The translations under genes and the position numbers were made by a program. This document shows positions 21,339 through 32,928 of a stretch of 64,000 bases of DNA, in pieces. The notes below the pieces were generated by a model. That model ran no database searches and was not told where the DNA came from. It saw nothing but the letters and a program-made list of their open reading frames with translations. This stretch comes from Impatiens glandulifera. Taxonomy: Eukaryota > Streptophyta > Magnoliopsida > Ericales > Balsaminaceae. Positions within the stretch are counted from its first letter, which is position 1; each line of letters begins with the position of its first letter. The DNA is taken from contig NC_061866.1 in assembly GCF_907164915.1 (NCBI RefSeq), forward strand, positions 39,744,320 to 39,808,319, in the 5' to 3' direction.

Positions 21339-22484
21339 ATGGAAGAACAGGCTCTAAACCCTAAGAGGGCCAAGAAAACGGACGAAGCTTTGGGCGGCGC
21401 TTCTCCTTCAATCGACCAAGTACCAAACCACATTCTCGTCGATATCCTTTCTCGTCTTCCGATCAAATCCCTCATACAGTGCAGGAGCGTCTGTAAATCC
21501 TTTCTCTATTTGATCTCCGTAGACACCGATTTCCGTTCCTTACACCTCTCAAGATCCCCTCCTGAGCTCCTATTCTACAATTCAGACTCGAAACAGATCA
21601 TTCTCTTGGATTCCGACGCCGACCAAGCACACCAGCTCACTCTCCGCTTCGACGGACTTTCCGATATGATGATCGTGAACTCGAGCCGCGGCCTTCTCTG
21701 CCTCCGCTCACTTGATACCTCTTTTCCCTTTTGCGTCATTAATCCCATCTCTCTGGAATTCACTCTTATCCCGAATCCCGTGGTGATCGACAGTGAAGAC
21801 CCTGTTTCTTTGATGGTCGGATTTGGGTACAGTCCCATGTCCGATAAAAACAAGATTATAAAGGTATCAAAGTCTCTCGATTCAACTGGTAAAAACTGTT
21901 TTCATACCGACATTTATACAATCGGATCACCTTCTTCTTCTTGGAGGAGAATCGAAGATGCTCCAATACAAGAGATTACACAGTGTTTTTCAACGTTCCT
22001 TGGTGGACGTTTATATTGGATAGTGAACGAGACTGCATCTATCTATTGTTATGGGTTCATGATTTATTTCGATTTTGATAGTGAAACATTCGGAACAGAA
22101 ACTTTGCCCCCTCCTTTTGACATCTCCCGATACAGAGATAATGTGACAGTTGTTAACTTTGGTGTGTTTCAAGGTATGTTGAGAATAAGTGTATTGACTG
22201 ATTCGGGAAACAACCCGCACATTTGGGTTTTGAAGGAGTTTGGGGTTGACAAATCGTGGTGCTTAGATGAGCTTCCTTTTTCATTTCCTGGCAAGTATAT
22301 AAACAATAATAAGTCTGAGTCATTGGTTTTTATGGCTGGTTATTATACGGTTACATACAGCCTCATTGAGAAGAAGATTGTTTATGGTAAATTGAAACCA
22401 TTCTCACATGTTCCTATCTTGCTGCCCCTCAAGGAATTACTAGTAGGAGTTGAGGTTCATCTCTTAAATTCAACTCAAAGGTAA
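21339..22484 (+). CDS. F-box protein with C-terminal F-box-associated region, copy A (3' exon lost)
   Basis: ATG 21339 (context gcaaaaATGG) is preferred over the in-frame ATG at 21276, which adds 21 unconvincing residues. The product is 381 aa. The F-box is at about residues 28-67 (VPNHILVDILSRLPIKSLIQC then RSVCKSF), followed by the associated region: NSSRGLLCL (114-122), INPISLEF, GFGYSP (161-166), then a beta-rich C-terminus. F-box proteins are substrate receptors of SCF ubiquitin ligases; the target is unknown. Reading passes a donor-like AG/GTAATT at 22480 and stops at TAA. Units B and C have a second exon that is deleted here. Residue 171 is Asn instead of the Tyr usual after GFGY...D. 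Possibly impaired. Confidence 0.8.
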   Translation: MEEQALNPKRAKKTDEALGGASPSIDQVPNHILVDILSRLPIKSLIQCRSVCKSFLYLISVDTDFRSLHLSRSPPELLFYNSDSKQIILLDSDADQAHQLTLRFDGLSDMMIVNSSRGLLCLRSLDTSFPFCVINPISLEFTLIPNPVVIDSEDPVSLMVGFGYSPMSDKNKIIKVSKSLDSTGKNCFHTDIYTIGSPSSSWRRIEDAPIQEITQCFSTFLGGRLYWIVNETASIYCYGFMIYFDFDSETFGTETLPPPFDISRYRDNVTVVNFGVFQGMLRISVLTDSGNNPHIWVLKEFGVDKSWCLDELPFSFPGKYINNNKSESLVFMAGYYTVTYSLIEKKIVYGKLKPFSHVPILLPLKELLVGVEVHLLNSTQR

Positions 22485-23396
22485 TTTAATCTATTCTCTC
22501 ATGCACGTGTTTAATTATTGTATTTTTAATGAATCTCCTGTCATATTTAATATAAAATTTGTGATTGAATAATATTTAATATAAAATTTGTGATTGAATT
22601 GGATAAAACTTTATTTTTAAGATGAAGTGAATGTAATTTTTTATATTAAAATAAATATTTTTAATTAAATTTTCTTTATACAAAAAAAAATTGTTAGTAT
22701 CAAATAAATAAATATTATTATAGAAACTAGTAACCTAGCTACTTACTAACAAATTATTATTTCAAGCTTAAAAAAATTAAATTAGAATGAATTACAGTTA
22801 ATTTTAATATATCTTGCTATTTTAATATCCAAATTTTAATGTTATTAATTATACTATTTAAAAAACTTTAAGATGCATAAATAAATATATACGAAGTTAT
22901 AAAATAATAAAAAATAAAATTTTTATTAAATATTTTATACATTTAAATAAATATAAAAAAATAATTTAAATTTATCATTTATCTTTCTAGATTATCATTA
23001 TTTTAAATGCATTAACAAGTTTTAAAAATTACTTAAAATAAATTTTGGTAATATATTAAATAAAATATTTCATAAATATAAAATTCTTAATATTTTACAA
23101 ATTTTAAACTTATGATAAATTAATCAAAATAAAAAATTTAATAATAAATTGATTAGAGATACATATCATTACAAAATAAATATTTTTTCTTTAAATATTT
23201 AATAATTATATGATTATATTGGTAGAAACAGAAATATATTAACAAACATTAATAAATTGATTAATCATGCATATAATGATAAAATAAATATGTTACCTTG
23301 AAATATTTAATAAATATGTGGTGACAATATATAAACCATGACGCATGGCACATATCAATCATATACTAATTCATTGATGAAAAATTAAATTTATTG

Positions 23397-23398
<2 letters not shown>
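22485..23398. other. AT-rich spacer downstream of F-box copy A
   Basis: Non-coding and very AT-rich. Near its start, atatttaatataaaatttgt plus gattgaat occurs twice in tandem (22543-22570 and 22571-22598), at the point where 1.64 kb of unit B/C sequence is missing. Nothing else is recognised. Confidence 0.6.

Positions 23399-23491
<93 letters not shown>
23399..23491. repeat. (TA)n microsatellite, unit A
   Basis: About 46 uninterrupted TA dinucleotides, compared with about 16 at the same place in unit B (40007-40039). In unit C the site is deleted. Confidence 0.95.
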
Positions 23492-23493
<2 letters not shown>

Positions 23494-23739
23494 CAACTAA
23501 ATTAATATAAAATTAATATCATTATTGTTATAAAATTAAATTAAACAATTAATCGGTTAACTTTTGTTGGGAGGCAAAGTTATAATAGTTTATATGGTTA
23601 ATATCTTTTATTTATTCAAATAATATTATTTTATTATTTGTATTCAATTTAAAACCTTAATTTGAAATTAAAGTAATAAGTGTGGGATTATATTATTTAT
23701 AATAATATAAAAACATTCTTTTATTATTAATTTATTTAA

Positions 23740-23892
23740 GAGGAGTGATAGAGAGAGGAAATTTGGTGAGGGAATGACGTGGCATAATATTATTCGCTGA
23801 AAAAATTAAATAATTTCTCACTTTTTTCTCTTTCATCCCACTTTTACATTTTCCACTCATTCCCTCACCAAATTCACTCACTCTATCACTCC
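23740..23892. mobile_element. MITE, 153 bp (unit A)
   Basis: Terminal inverted repeats of about 38 bp: the left reads aggagtgatagagagaggaa then atttggtgagggaatga, and the right is its imperfect inverse ending ctatcactcc. TAA flanks both ends (23737-23739 and 23893-23895). A 3-bp TAA duplication fits PIF/Harbinger (Tourist) MITEs; the family call is inferred. Non-coding. Confidence 0.7.
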
Positions 23893-23895
23893 TAA

Positions 23896-25308
23896 TTATT
23901 AATATTTTTATGATTAAAATTTTTTTCTAAAATATCTAATAATTTTTATTTTAAATTTTATAAAAAAAAATATTATTAAATATCTGAATATTATATTTTC
24001 ACCTCCTTAAAAAAAAGTTTGTTATTCAATCTTTACTTACCCTAATTTTTGTAATAAATTAGACTCTTTTTTTTTCTCTTTTACCTCCTCTTCAACTCCC
24101 ATGTAACTTCCTTTTTAAAATGTTTACTAATTGATCATTGGATTATTATTTGATTTTGAAATTCTTATTTAATAGAGATTTCAGAGATTGATATTACGGG
24201 AGAAATAATTGTTGCTCCAAATAAGCAAGTAACACCTTTTTTTTATAATATTAATATCATAAAAAATATACATTATTAATAATAAAAAGTTTAAGAACAG
24301 CTATAAAAAAAAAAAGAAGGTTTAGTCTACATTGTAGTTGCATCAGTTTACCTTACAATTGTTAAAAGGCGAAAACAAATATAATGGTGTTAATTTTTTG
24401 CCCAATAATTTGTACATGTGTTGTTCTTTATTAATTATAAAAACTGACAACCCACTGTACAACACATTGTTTTAATTAAATTAATAACTACTTAATTATT
24501 TGATAGGCTCTCCTAAATTCAGTTCCATTCTGGAAATGATAACTCATGATTTATTTGCTCTTGTTAATTACCAATGTGGAAGAAATCCTCCAAATTCTAC
24601 AACACTTCTTATATTTTATATCAATCAATTGATTGTCCAAAAGAAGAGATAATTATATCTGGGATTACTTTTTGTATAATTAGTATAATTAGGTGTATGT
24701 TACTAGATGTAGTTGGTTCAGGTAAGTGAGGTGATGCACAACTAAGTGATATCTTGATTATCATAATCACATAATGTTTTTTTTAAGTCCATATAAATTA
24801 AAAATAAACAATTAAATCGTTTAAACCGAACAACGAAACATGACATAAAAATAACAAAGAAAAAATAAGAAAAAACAATACTTAATAAGTTACCGAGTTT
24901 GTAAATCCTCGAAAAGAACAATTAATTCCACGACAGATGCCACTGGCTTTCCTAAACGATTCTAAAAATACATCATAATAATAGTATTATGAATGATACG
25001 CATCAAACGAGTACGATCATTGAAAGTTCGACGAATTATCTCCGTTCAGATGGTCCACCAAAAAATAATTGGGATGGTAACTCAAATATGTAAATCTTCC
25101 ATATCAATTCAAATTTTCCAGTAACTATCTAAAAAACTCGGACATCACCTAATAAATCTCAATAATACTCCACAAAAATCTCCAAATACTATGAGGAAAT
25201 TTTTACGTTTATCCATTCGTGTTATTCATAATTTTTTTGTTATTTTTTAAAACTCATCCCAAATATTTTTATACCCACCCCAACTCAAAATTCTAAAGAT
25301 GTCCCAGA
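23896..25308. other. AT-rich non-coding spacer, unit A
   Basis: No convincing ORF on either strand. The part from 24850 to 25300 has lower AT content and could be an unrecognised repeat on the minus strand. The same sequence is in unit B. Confidence 0.4.
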
Positions 25309-26278
25309 TGTTAGGCGTTATGGTTGTTAAATATATGGAGAAATTGTATTGAATGATTATATTGAATTATATAGGTTATGTCTAATATATAGACATTACA
25401 TTAGACTTATAGTGAAACTAATATAATAATAATAATAATATCACAATTTATAAAATTATGAATCTTATAGATATTCAAACTCAAGATGGAAAGAACTTGA
25501 ATAACTTGATGTTGAAGACGAGACTGTGAAATATTGATATTATATTTTTCAAACTTGATAAACTCGTGAGTATTAAAATTTATCAAATTACAAGATGACA
25601 GCGTGTTGACTGATAAACCAACGAATAAAGTAGAATCCAATTAGCGTTGAATGATGGGATGAAACAATAACTAAAAGAACTCTGATGTTACTCATGAGTG
25701 TTGACATCCCTTCATCAATAAGATAACAATGTGTTGACTGATAAATTAGAGAAAAATGTAGATCCAATGGGAGGATCATGCTAGAGTGAAATAACAACTT
25801 AAACTACTCTAATGTTACTCGTGAATGTTGAAATCCATCTAACGATAGAATGACAATGTGTTGACTAAATAACCATAAAAAAATATCATATGATTGGATT
25901 AAGACGAAAAAAATATGGACATTGACTGTTAGGGTAAATAACAACAGAAAAAACAACTTAGAGGATATGATAGCCGGAGAATAAAAAGCATCAACAAAAA
26001 TATTTAAAGGAAAAAATATTATTAAAAAATATAATATATTAATAAATTTATGAGAGCCCTCCATCAATAACTATGACTTGGTGTGCTCAATAATGAAAAC
26101 AATGCTCTAATATCATGTTAGAATAAAGAGATTGTATTGGATAATATTGTTTTTAAGAATATAGAGAAGAATTGTAGTGATTTTATATAGAATTATATAG
26201 GTTAGGTCTAATATATAAATATTATATTAGAATTATAAGAAAACTAATAAAATAATTATATTATCACAATTTATAATA
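25309..26278 (-). mobile_element. TRIM-like miniature LTR retroelement, unit A
   Basis: Two similar terminal repeats, 25309-25445 and 26116-26278, both start TGTTAG, contain tatataggttaggtctaata-like text and end ATCACA. On the minus strand the right repeat is followed by a degenerate primer-binding site: plus-strand gctctaatatca at 26104-26115, inverse of TGGTATCAGAGC with two mismatches. The 670-bp interior has no coding capacity. It carries three imperfect repeats of about 125 bp around acaatgtgttgactgataaa (25595, 25726, 25847). Size and structure fit a TRIM; no target duplication was identified. Confidence 0.55.
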
Positions 26279-27059
26279 TTATAATAATATCAGAAAGAAT
26301 GCCAATTTATCATCGAACTATAACGGAATATTTAAATATATCACTGAATTAATTTTTGTTCATTCATAGGAATGTAGTTGAGTTTAATGTTCATCTATGT
26401 CACTAGTTAACAAAACATCCAAGTTCGTTATTTTTTCCGTTAAATGATAACACATGAAATTGACATATATTTTTTAAAATTAATATATATATATATATAT
26501 TATATTATATTTATTTTTATTCATAATTCTAAATAATAAAACCTTTACATTTTCAGATACATTAACCAAACAACCTATATATTTTGAGAAGCATTAACAA
26601 TAATGCACTTTTTTTTAAATTAATTTATTTTTAACATTTATTTTTATTAACATTCCTAAATAAACAAACAACTTTTACCTCCCTCATCTTTTTATTACCC
26701 TTATTCACTAAAAAGTCACAAAATAAACTAAAAACATACATACATAACATTAATAAAAAAATCATATAATAACATCATAAATTATATAGCAGCAAAATAC
26801 ATCCTTCTATAGATTCCAAATTCAAAATAATGCACTCATTACATACATCTATCCATACATCTACTCAAATTCTAATACTTCATTCGTTACATACACATAT
26901 CCAAATTTAAAAATCTAGCTCCTTACAAAAACTTCATATACCAAAACCTACCAATTCACTTAGTAAGTTTGTCTTTTCTAAATAATTTTCTTTTTTTTCA
27001 TTGACTGCATCTTGTAGTTGTCTAGTTGAAATAGTTGGTGTACCTCTTCATATCAAGTC
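26279..27059. other. AT-rich spacer between TRIM-like element and MULE, unit A
   Basis: Non-coding, with a short (TA)n near 26487 and A/C-rich stretches such as acatacatacataac. It may include the 3' end of the MULE. No terminal repeat was recognised. Confidence 0.4.
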
Positions 27060-29560
27060 TGAAGGCCTTATATCGTGTTGTAATTGAGTGGCACCAATAA
27101 TAACTGATCCACTTCTTAATCATCTACTTCCACCAATTTTTGCATCTCTATCTCTACCAATTCTTGTATCTCCACCTAAATGTGTAACTGTTCCAGTAAC
27201 TATACCAATTAATGTAATGATTGATAAAAAAAATTATGATTTTAAAATATATAAACCTAAAATAATATCATAAGTTATAATTTTCTTAATATTACACAAA
27301 ATATTCTGAAGTAGTCTAGAGAATTCTCCTTTTGAGGATTGCCTTTGTGAGAATGGTTATTGTGAGGATTTATCTTATGAGAATGGTCTTGTGAGGACTG
27401 ACCTTGTGAGAATGGTTGTTGTGAGGATTAGCCTTGTGAGAGTGTTCTTTGTGAGGACTAACCTTGTGAGAATGGTCTTTGTGAGGTCTGGCCTTATGAG
27501 AATGGTCTTTGTGAGGACTGGCCTTGTGACCATGGTGGTTATGGAACTTGTCCTTATGACTATGGTGGTTGTGGGACTTGTCCTTACGAAGATTGTCCTA
27601 GATAATTATCCTTGTGAGGATTTCCTTTGTGAGATTGTCCTTGTGAGAATGGTTGTTGTGAGGATTGGCCTTGTGAGAATGGTTATAATGATTGGCCTTA
27701 GGAGAATTGTATTTGTGAGGACTAGCCTTGTGACCATGGTGGTTGTGGAACCTGTCCTTATTACCATGGTGGTTGTGGGACTTGTCCTTGCAAATATTGT
27801 CCTTGTGTGTGTATGTACATGCACAATCAAATTCTATAATTTAGGCATTAAATATTTTAAAATTAATATTTGTACATTAAATTACCTAAATCATCGTTTG
27901 GAGGAGAATTGACAATTCCATTACTAGCTATAGTATTGCATCCTTTTTTTTATGTCATTCTTTTCCACAATTAGTGCAATGCATTTTTCTTCTTCTTCTT
28001 GACCTTTTTCCATGAGATTATGGCTCTTCAAGAGTTCTCCTTCTATTTTTCATTGTCCTACCAAGTGGTCTCTCTTGTTTTGGTGGTAAAAAATTTCTCT
28101 TTAATATCACTCTTCCAAAATTCTGGTCCTCTCAAAGTTTGTATGTCAATTATGTATGCTTTGAGATAAGTATCCTTCTTATACCAATGAGAAATGTAAT
28201 CTTCAATATTATCACTTGAATGATAAATTTCACAAACAACATGTGTACAAGGAATACCTCTTATATTCTAAAGTCTACAAGAGCATTATTCATTGATAAG
28301 GTCTATTGTGTGTCAATGATCACCCTGAATTATTTCATAACATGTACTACCATTGAAATCCAAGTGGCATTCATGATATCTAAATTTACTCAGCTCAGGT
28401 AGTTTTTTTAGCCTTAGGCGATATATTTTGATGTCATTTCTGAATTGATCTTGTCTTCCTTGAAATCTTTTTTGTGTCCATTAACCTGATCATTTCTAAC
28501 ATATTAAAAATGGACTTTTCCCTTAGAATTAGAATCGATGCATTAAAAACCTCATATGTTGTTTTCAATTACATCACATTTGGGTATCTCTCGGATAAAG
28601 GCTTTAGTCCATATTTTTTTTCGGAACAGAAATAGTTCTTCTTGCAACACCCTCCATTAGTTGATCCAATTTTAGAATATTGACATTTCGTGGTTCTGGA
28701 TATGTTAATTTTGCACAAGCCCAAATATGTAATTTAAGATCAGTGCCTTTTCATTTCTTTTACCAGTTAACATACTAGTGCCTCGCGCAAAACCTATGCT
28801 CAGCTTCGGGGAAAATATGTTTAACAGCTGCGATTAGTCCCTACAATTATAAGAAAGTAATAAGTAGCCAAAAAGTAACCAAAATATAATAAAACGATGT
28901 AATGATAAGTAAAAAAAGAAGAAATATTACCTTTTGCATGTTTAAGATAATTGTCAAACCAACACAATCCAAGAAACCATCACCAATGTCTTTCATTAAT
29001 AGTTCAAAAATCCATCTCCATGAACCGTACTCTCAGATTCTACCACAACTCAAACAATCGAGTACATCTGGTTGTTGTCATCTCGACCGATGCCAACCGA
29101 TGACAGATGACAGATAACAAATCTCCCTTACAAAAAGTTTTATAAAATACTTGTCAACTCTAATAATTGGTCTACATCCAGACAATCAACCCTTCTTGCA
29201 AACATCAAAACAAACATAAAATCTTTTGAAAGTTAATTCATTAGTCTCTTCATCTCTTTTTACTTTCAACTCAACTGATAATCCCAGATTACTCAATTTA
29301 ATTTCTTCAACATATCTCCACAAAGAATTGTACTAAAGTAATGGTCTCTTTTAATTTTTTTCAATAAATAATTATTTTGCTCTCTTAACCATTGATTGAG
29401 TAACATGAGTATGCAATTATGTCTTGCATAATTCCTTGAGCACTTTAAGTTTAATAGTAGGTTATATCGTAATTCTATTTTAGAATTTTTTACCTACATG
29501 ATAGTAGTCAATTTACCTCCATGATATATATGCGACTTATAATCATTTCATCTGAAATAA
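27060..29560 (-). pseudogene. MULE (MuDR-type) transposase relic, unit A
   Basis: On the minus strand, from 29560 leftwards, the text reads EEIKLSNLGLSVELKVKRDE, FYVCFDVCKKG and LSGCRPIIRVDKYFIK (first catalytic Asp region). A 90-nt GT-AG intron follows (28841-28930), then GLIAAVKHIFPEAEHRFCAR and a SWIM-like GIPCTHVVCEIYHSSDN (about 28190-28260). After that come FLPPKQERPLGR, a broken CCHC knuckle CTNCGKE (about 27975) and a Ser/Gln-rich tail. Many stops and frame changes interrupt it. Family blocks are clear; it is not functional. Confidence 0.75.
27320..27815. repeat. Minisatellite encoding the Ser/Gln-rich tail of the MULE, unit A
   Basis: Roughly 24-bp units of the type ttgtgaggactggccttgtg/agaatggt, later mixed with ccatggtggttgtgggactt. 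On the minus strand they read GQSSQRPFSQ-like repeats, consistent with a low-complexity transposase C-terminus. The plus strand gives a Val/Arg-rich or Cys-rich ORF by chance. Confidence 0.7.
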
Positions 29561-29875
29561 CTATGAACGAAAGAAGTATGAATAAAAATCAAAAATAGAG
29601 AAACATCAAAATAAATGTTCTTCAAGATATGTTATTTTTAATGAAAGAATCTTCCCTTTTTAGAAAAAAAAAACTAAAGAAAAAAGAAGGAGAGATCCTA
29701 ACAATTGTGGCTCATTCACCAATAGGCCATATGAAGAAACAACTAACTAAAATGAAATAGTAAGGTTAAACCAATTGAATATGCTAAGGTTTGCATGCAT
29801 CCTATACTTATTTAAGAGGTTTTCATATACAGTTCTTATAAAAACAAGGCTTCTTTGAGTGATTAGGGTTTAGGG
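29561..29875. other. Right end of unit A with telomere-like motif at the junction
   Basis: Non-coding. It ends with ttagggtttagggttt (29863-29878), spanning the boundary to unit B. Confidence 0.6.
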
Positions 29876-30776
29876 TTTGTCGAAGGATTTTCCTTATGTC
29901 TGAAAAACTTCGTTAATAACAAGGTTTTATGTTGTTACTCTACCCCTAAATATTAATCACATATAAATGAATAAATATTGATAACTCAGGTCATGTCATC
30001 AAGTATATTCTTTTTCACTACCTTGGTAAGTTTTATTACTATATTGTAGTTGTCTTGTTAGTCTCTTTCATTTATTTGAATTTGCTTTGAAAAAACCATT
30101 CCAAGAATCTTCTAAGGTATTGTTTCAATTTTTATTCTATTTTTAGTAGTTTTGGTGAGTAGTTTTGTTGGGAAAATTTGACGAAATATCTTAAAAAATG
30201 ATTTAAATGCGCTGGTGACCAGTGCATTAATTAAAGGCGTTGTTGACCACTTAAAATATTTTTAACGAAAATATCACATTTGCGTAACGCGAAAGGGAGC
30301 GAAAGGGAAGATCGCCATGCGAAGGGAAGACCTGTGAAAAGTCTAAAATATTTTCGCAGAATCGTCACGCGAAAGGCAAGATCATCACGCGAAGGGCATG
30401 ATCGTCACGCGAAGGACATTATCGTCACGCGAAAGACATTATCGTCATGAGAAAGTCACGATCATTCTAGACTTTTCACAGGTTTTTGTTGGGTCAAATT
30501 ATTTTGACTAAGAATTAGACGTAAGTCTAATGAATACAGGGAATTAGACGTAAGTCTAATGTGTTAACCGTTCGGTTTCATGCTAACATTAAATGCTGTC
30601 TTTATTGGGAACTGACTTTTGAAGTTCTTGACGGTAGGAGTAATCATTAGTTTTCTTCTATATGATTAAATCCTGATATTTATAGGGTTATTCACTCTAA
30701 AAGATAGAATATCTTTGAAATCAATCTCTCTCACTTTAGAACTCGAATCGTTCTAACCCTTGTTCATCAAATCGTA

Positions 30777-31541
30777 ATGTCGTCTTTCCGTCCAAAGTCG
30801 ATTCAAGTGGATTTTCAATCCGTATCCTCTTTCCAATCTCCTGGAATGCATAGAATGTTTGAGTCTCTTAAAGCCTCCGGGCTTAGGAAGTTTCTTTCTC
30901 CTCATGAACTCTATCACGAACAGCTAGTCAAAGAATTTTTCGAAAACGCCGGCTTCTATCAGGATAAAGTTATTGTTGGGGCCGTGATGGGCCAGATGAT
31001 CTGCATCACCGAAGAGTCCTTCGGTACGTTTTTCCAACTTCCAAAAGTAGGTATCGATGAGTTCTCAACCACTCCTACTGATCTAATGTATACAATGATG
31101 AAAGTCTTTTTCGATTCCCCTCAAGTAGACATTCATGGAAAGAAAAACCTTCTGAAGGTTGAATATGCTCTTTTAAGCGACATCGTATCGAAATCCCTTC
31201 TTTCTAAGGAGTCTTCCTACAAGTATTGTACGAAGGTTTTTCAGATAATGGTGGCCATCACCAGGGGTATTCCTGTCAACTAGACAAGCTTCCTCTTCGG
31301 AAATCTTGTCAGAATGGTTGTTGCTCGGAAGAAGATTTTTGCATTTGATGGTCCTCTTAGCTCTCTTCTTTGTTTCCTTCTAAATGAACCCGGTAAGAGT
31401 TTTCCACTTCCTTCTAAAATTTTGAATTTCCAGAAGGTTGTCGATTATGTTCAAAGGGTAGAGACGCTCAAGTCCAAGAAAAAGGAAAAGAGAAGACTCC
31501 AACTCCCCTCTAACCGCAGTCTTAGAGATCTCCTAGGTTGA
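30777..31541 (+). pseudogene. Extra copia ORF, unit B repeat 1
   Basis: 168 codons from ATG 30777 to the shared TAG 31281-31283, then 75 more in-frame codons to TGA 31539-31541. One extra A in the Lys-rich stretch (KSKKKEKRR, about 31480) shifts the C-terminus compared with units A and C. Variants near the stop (Pro-Val-Asn) and QKVVDYV match unit C. No retroelement gene except this remains upstream. Confidence 0.6.
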
Positions 31542-31852
31542 AGTCAATCCTTTCGAAAGTAAAGTCTAGGAAGAAGAAGAAGAATAAAATTTATATGTCT
31601 TTTTGAAAGTTCTTTTGAATTTTTCTTGTACACTTAGTATTAACCGTTCGGTTTCATGCTAACATTAAATGCTGTCTTTATTGGGAACTGACTTTTGAAG
31701 TTCTTGACGGTAGGAGTAATCATTAGTTTTCTTCTATATGATTAAATCCTGATATTTATAGGGTTATTCACTCTAAAAGATAGAATATCTTTGAAATCAA
31801 TCTCTCTCACTTTAGAACTCGAATCGTTCTAACCCTTGTTCATCAAATCGTA

Positions 31853-32617
31853 ATGTCGTCTTTCCGTCCAAAGTCGATTCAAGTGGATTTTCAATCCGTA
31901 TCCTCTTTCCAATCTCCTGGAATGCATAGAATGTTTGAGTCTCTTAAAGCCTCCGGGCTTAGGAAGTTTCTTTCTCCTCATGAACTCTATCACGAACAGC
32001 TAGTCAAAGAATTTTTCGAAAACGCCGGCTTCTATCAGGATAAAGTTATTGTTGGGGCCGTGATGGGCCAGATGATCTGCATCACCGAAGAGTCCTTCGG
32101 TACGTTTTTCCAACTTCCAAAAGTAGGTATCGATGAGTTCTCAACCACTCCTACTGATCTAATGTATACAATGATGAAAGTCTTTTTCGATTCCCCTCAA
32201 GTAGACATTCATGGAAAGAAAAACCTTCTGAAGGTTGAATATGCTCTTTTAAGCGACATCGTATCGAAATCCCTTCTTTCTAAGGAGTCTTACTACAAGT
32301 ATTGTACGAAGGTTTTTCAGATAATGGTGGCCATCACTAGGGGTATTCCTGCCAACTAGACAAGCTTCCTCTTCGGAAATCTTGTCAGAATGGTTGTTGC
32401 TCGGAAGAAGATTTTTGCATTTGATGGTCCTCTTAGCTCTCTTCTTTGTTTCCTTCTAAATGAACCCGGTAAGAGTTTTCCACTTCCTTCTAAAATTTTG
32501 AATTTCCAGAAGGTTGTCGATTATGTTCAAAGGGTAGAGACGCTCAAGTCCAAGAAAAAGGAAAAGAGAAGACTCCAACTCCCCTCTAACCGCAGTCTTA
32601 GAGATCTCCTAGGTTGA
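31853..32617 (+). pseudogene. Extra copia ORF, unit B repeat 2
   Basis: Same structure, TAG at 32357-32359. It has Pro-Ala-Asn before the stop (as unit A) but QKVVDYV after it (as unit C), so it is recombinant. A private Ser to Tyr change gives KESYYKYC. It carries the same extra A as repeats 1 and 3. Confidence 0.6.
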
Positions 32618-32928
32618 AGTCAATCCTTTCGAAAGTAAAGTCTAGGAAGAAGAAGAAGAATAAAATTTAAATGTCTTTTTGAAAGTTCTTTTGAATTTTT
32701 CTTGTACACTTAGTATTAACCGTTCGGTTTCATGCTAACATTAAATGCTGTCTTTATTGGGAACTGACTTTTGAAGTTCTTGACGGTAGGAGTAATCATT
32801 AGTTTTCTTCTATATGATTAAATCCTGATATTTATAGGGTTATTCACTCTAAAAGATAGAATATCTTTGAAATCAATCTCTCTCACTTTAGAACTCGAAT
32901 CGTTCTAACCCTTGTTCATCAAATCGTA

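Larger units (their letters stand above)
10451..29875. repeat. Tandem segmental duplication, unit A (19.4 kb)
   Basis: The unit starts tttgtcgaaggattttcc, recurring at 29876 and 46430. It keeps the full copia element, with one copy of the extra ORF, but has a 1.64-kb deletion after the F-box first exon (near 22545). It ends with ttagggtttaggg before unit B. Identity to units B and C is very high by eye over almost all shared stretches. Confidence 0.9.

Noticed and set aside
21269..21475. Antisense ORFs across the F-box gene
   Set aside because: These are shadows of the conserved coding frame on the plus strand.
24850..25300. Possible minus-strand coding fragment
   Set aside because: The composition changes slightly, but no open frame or recognisable domain could be read.
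27300..27610. Cys-rich repeat reading (CENG/CED units) on the plus strand
   Set aside because: It contains many stops and is another frame of the same minisatellite, so it is not a secreted Cys-rich peptide gene.
27391..27912. 173-codon plus-strand ORF with Val/Arg repeats
   Set aside because: It is the antisense of the Ser/Gln-rich MULE tail; MULE blocks on the minus strand on its right explain the region.
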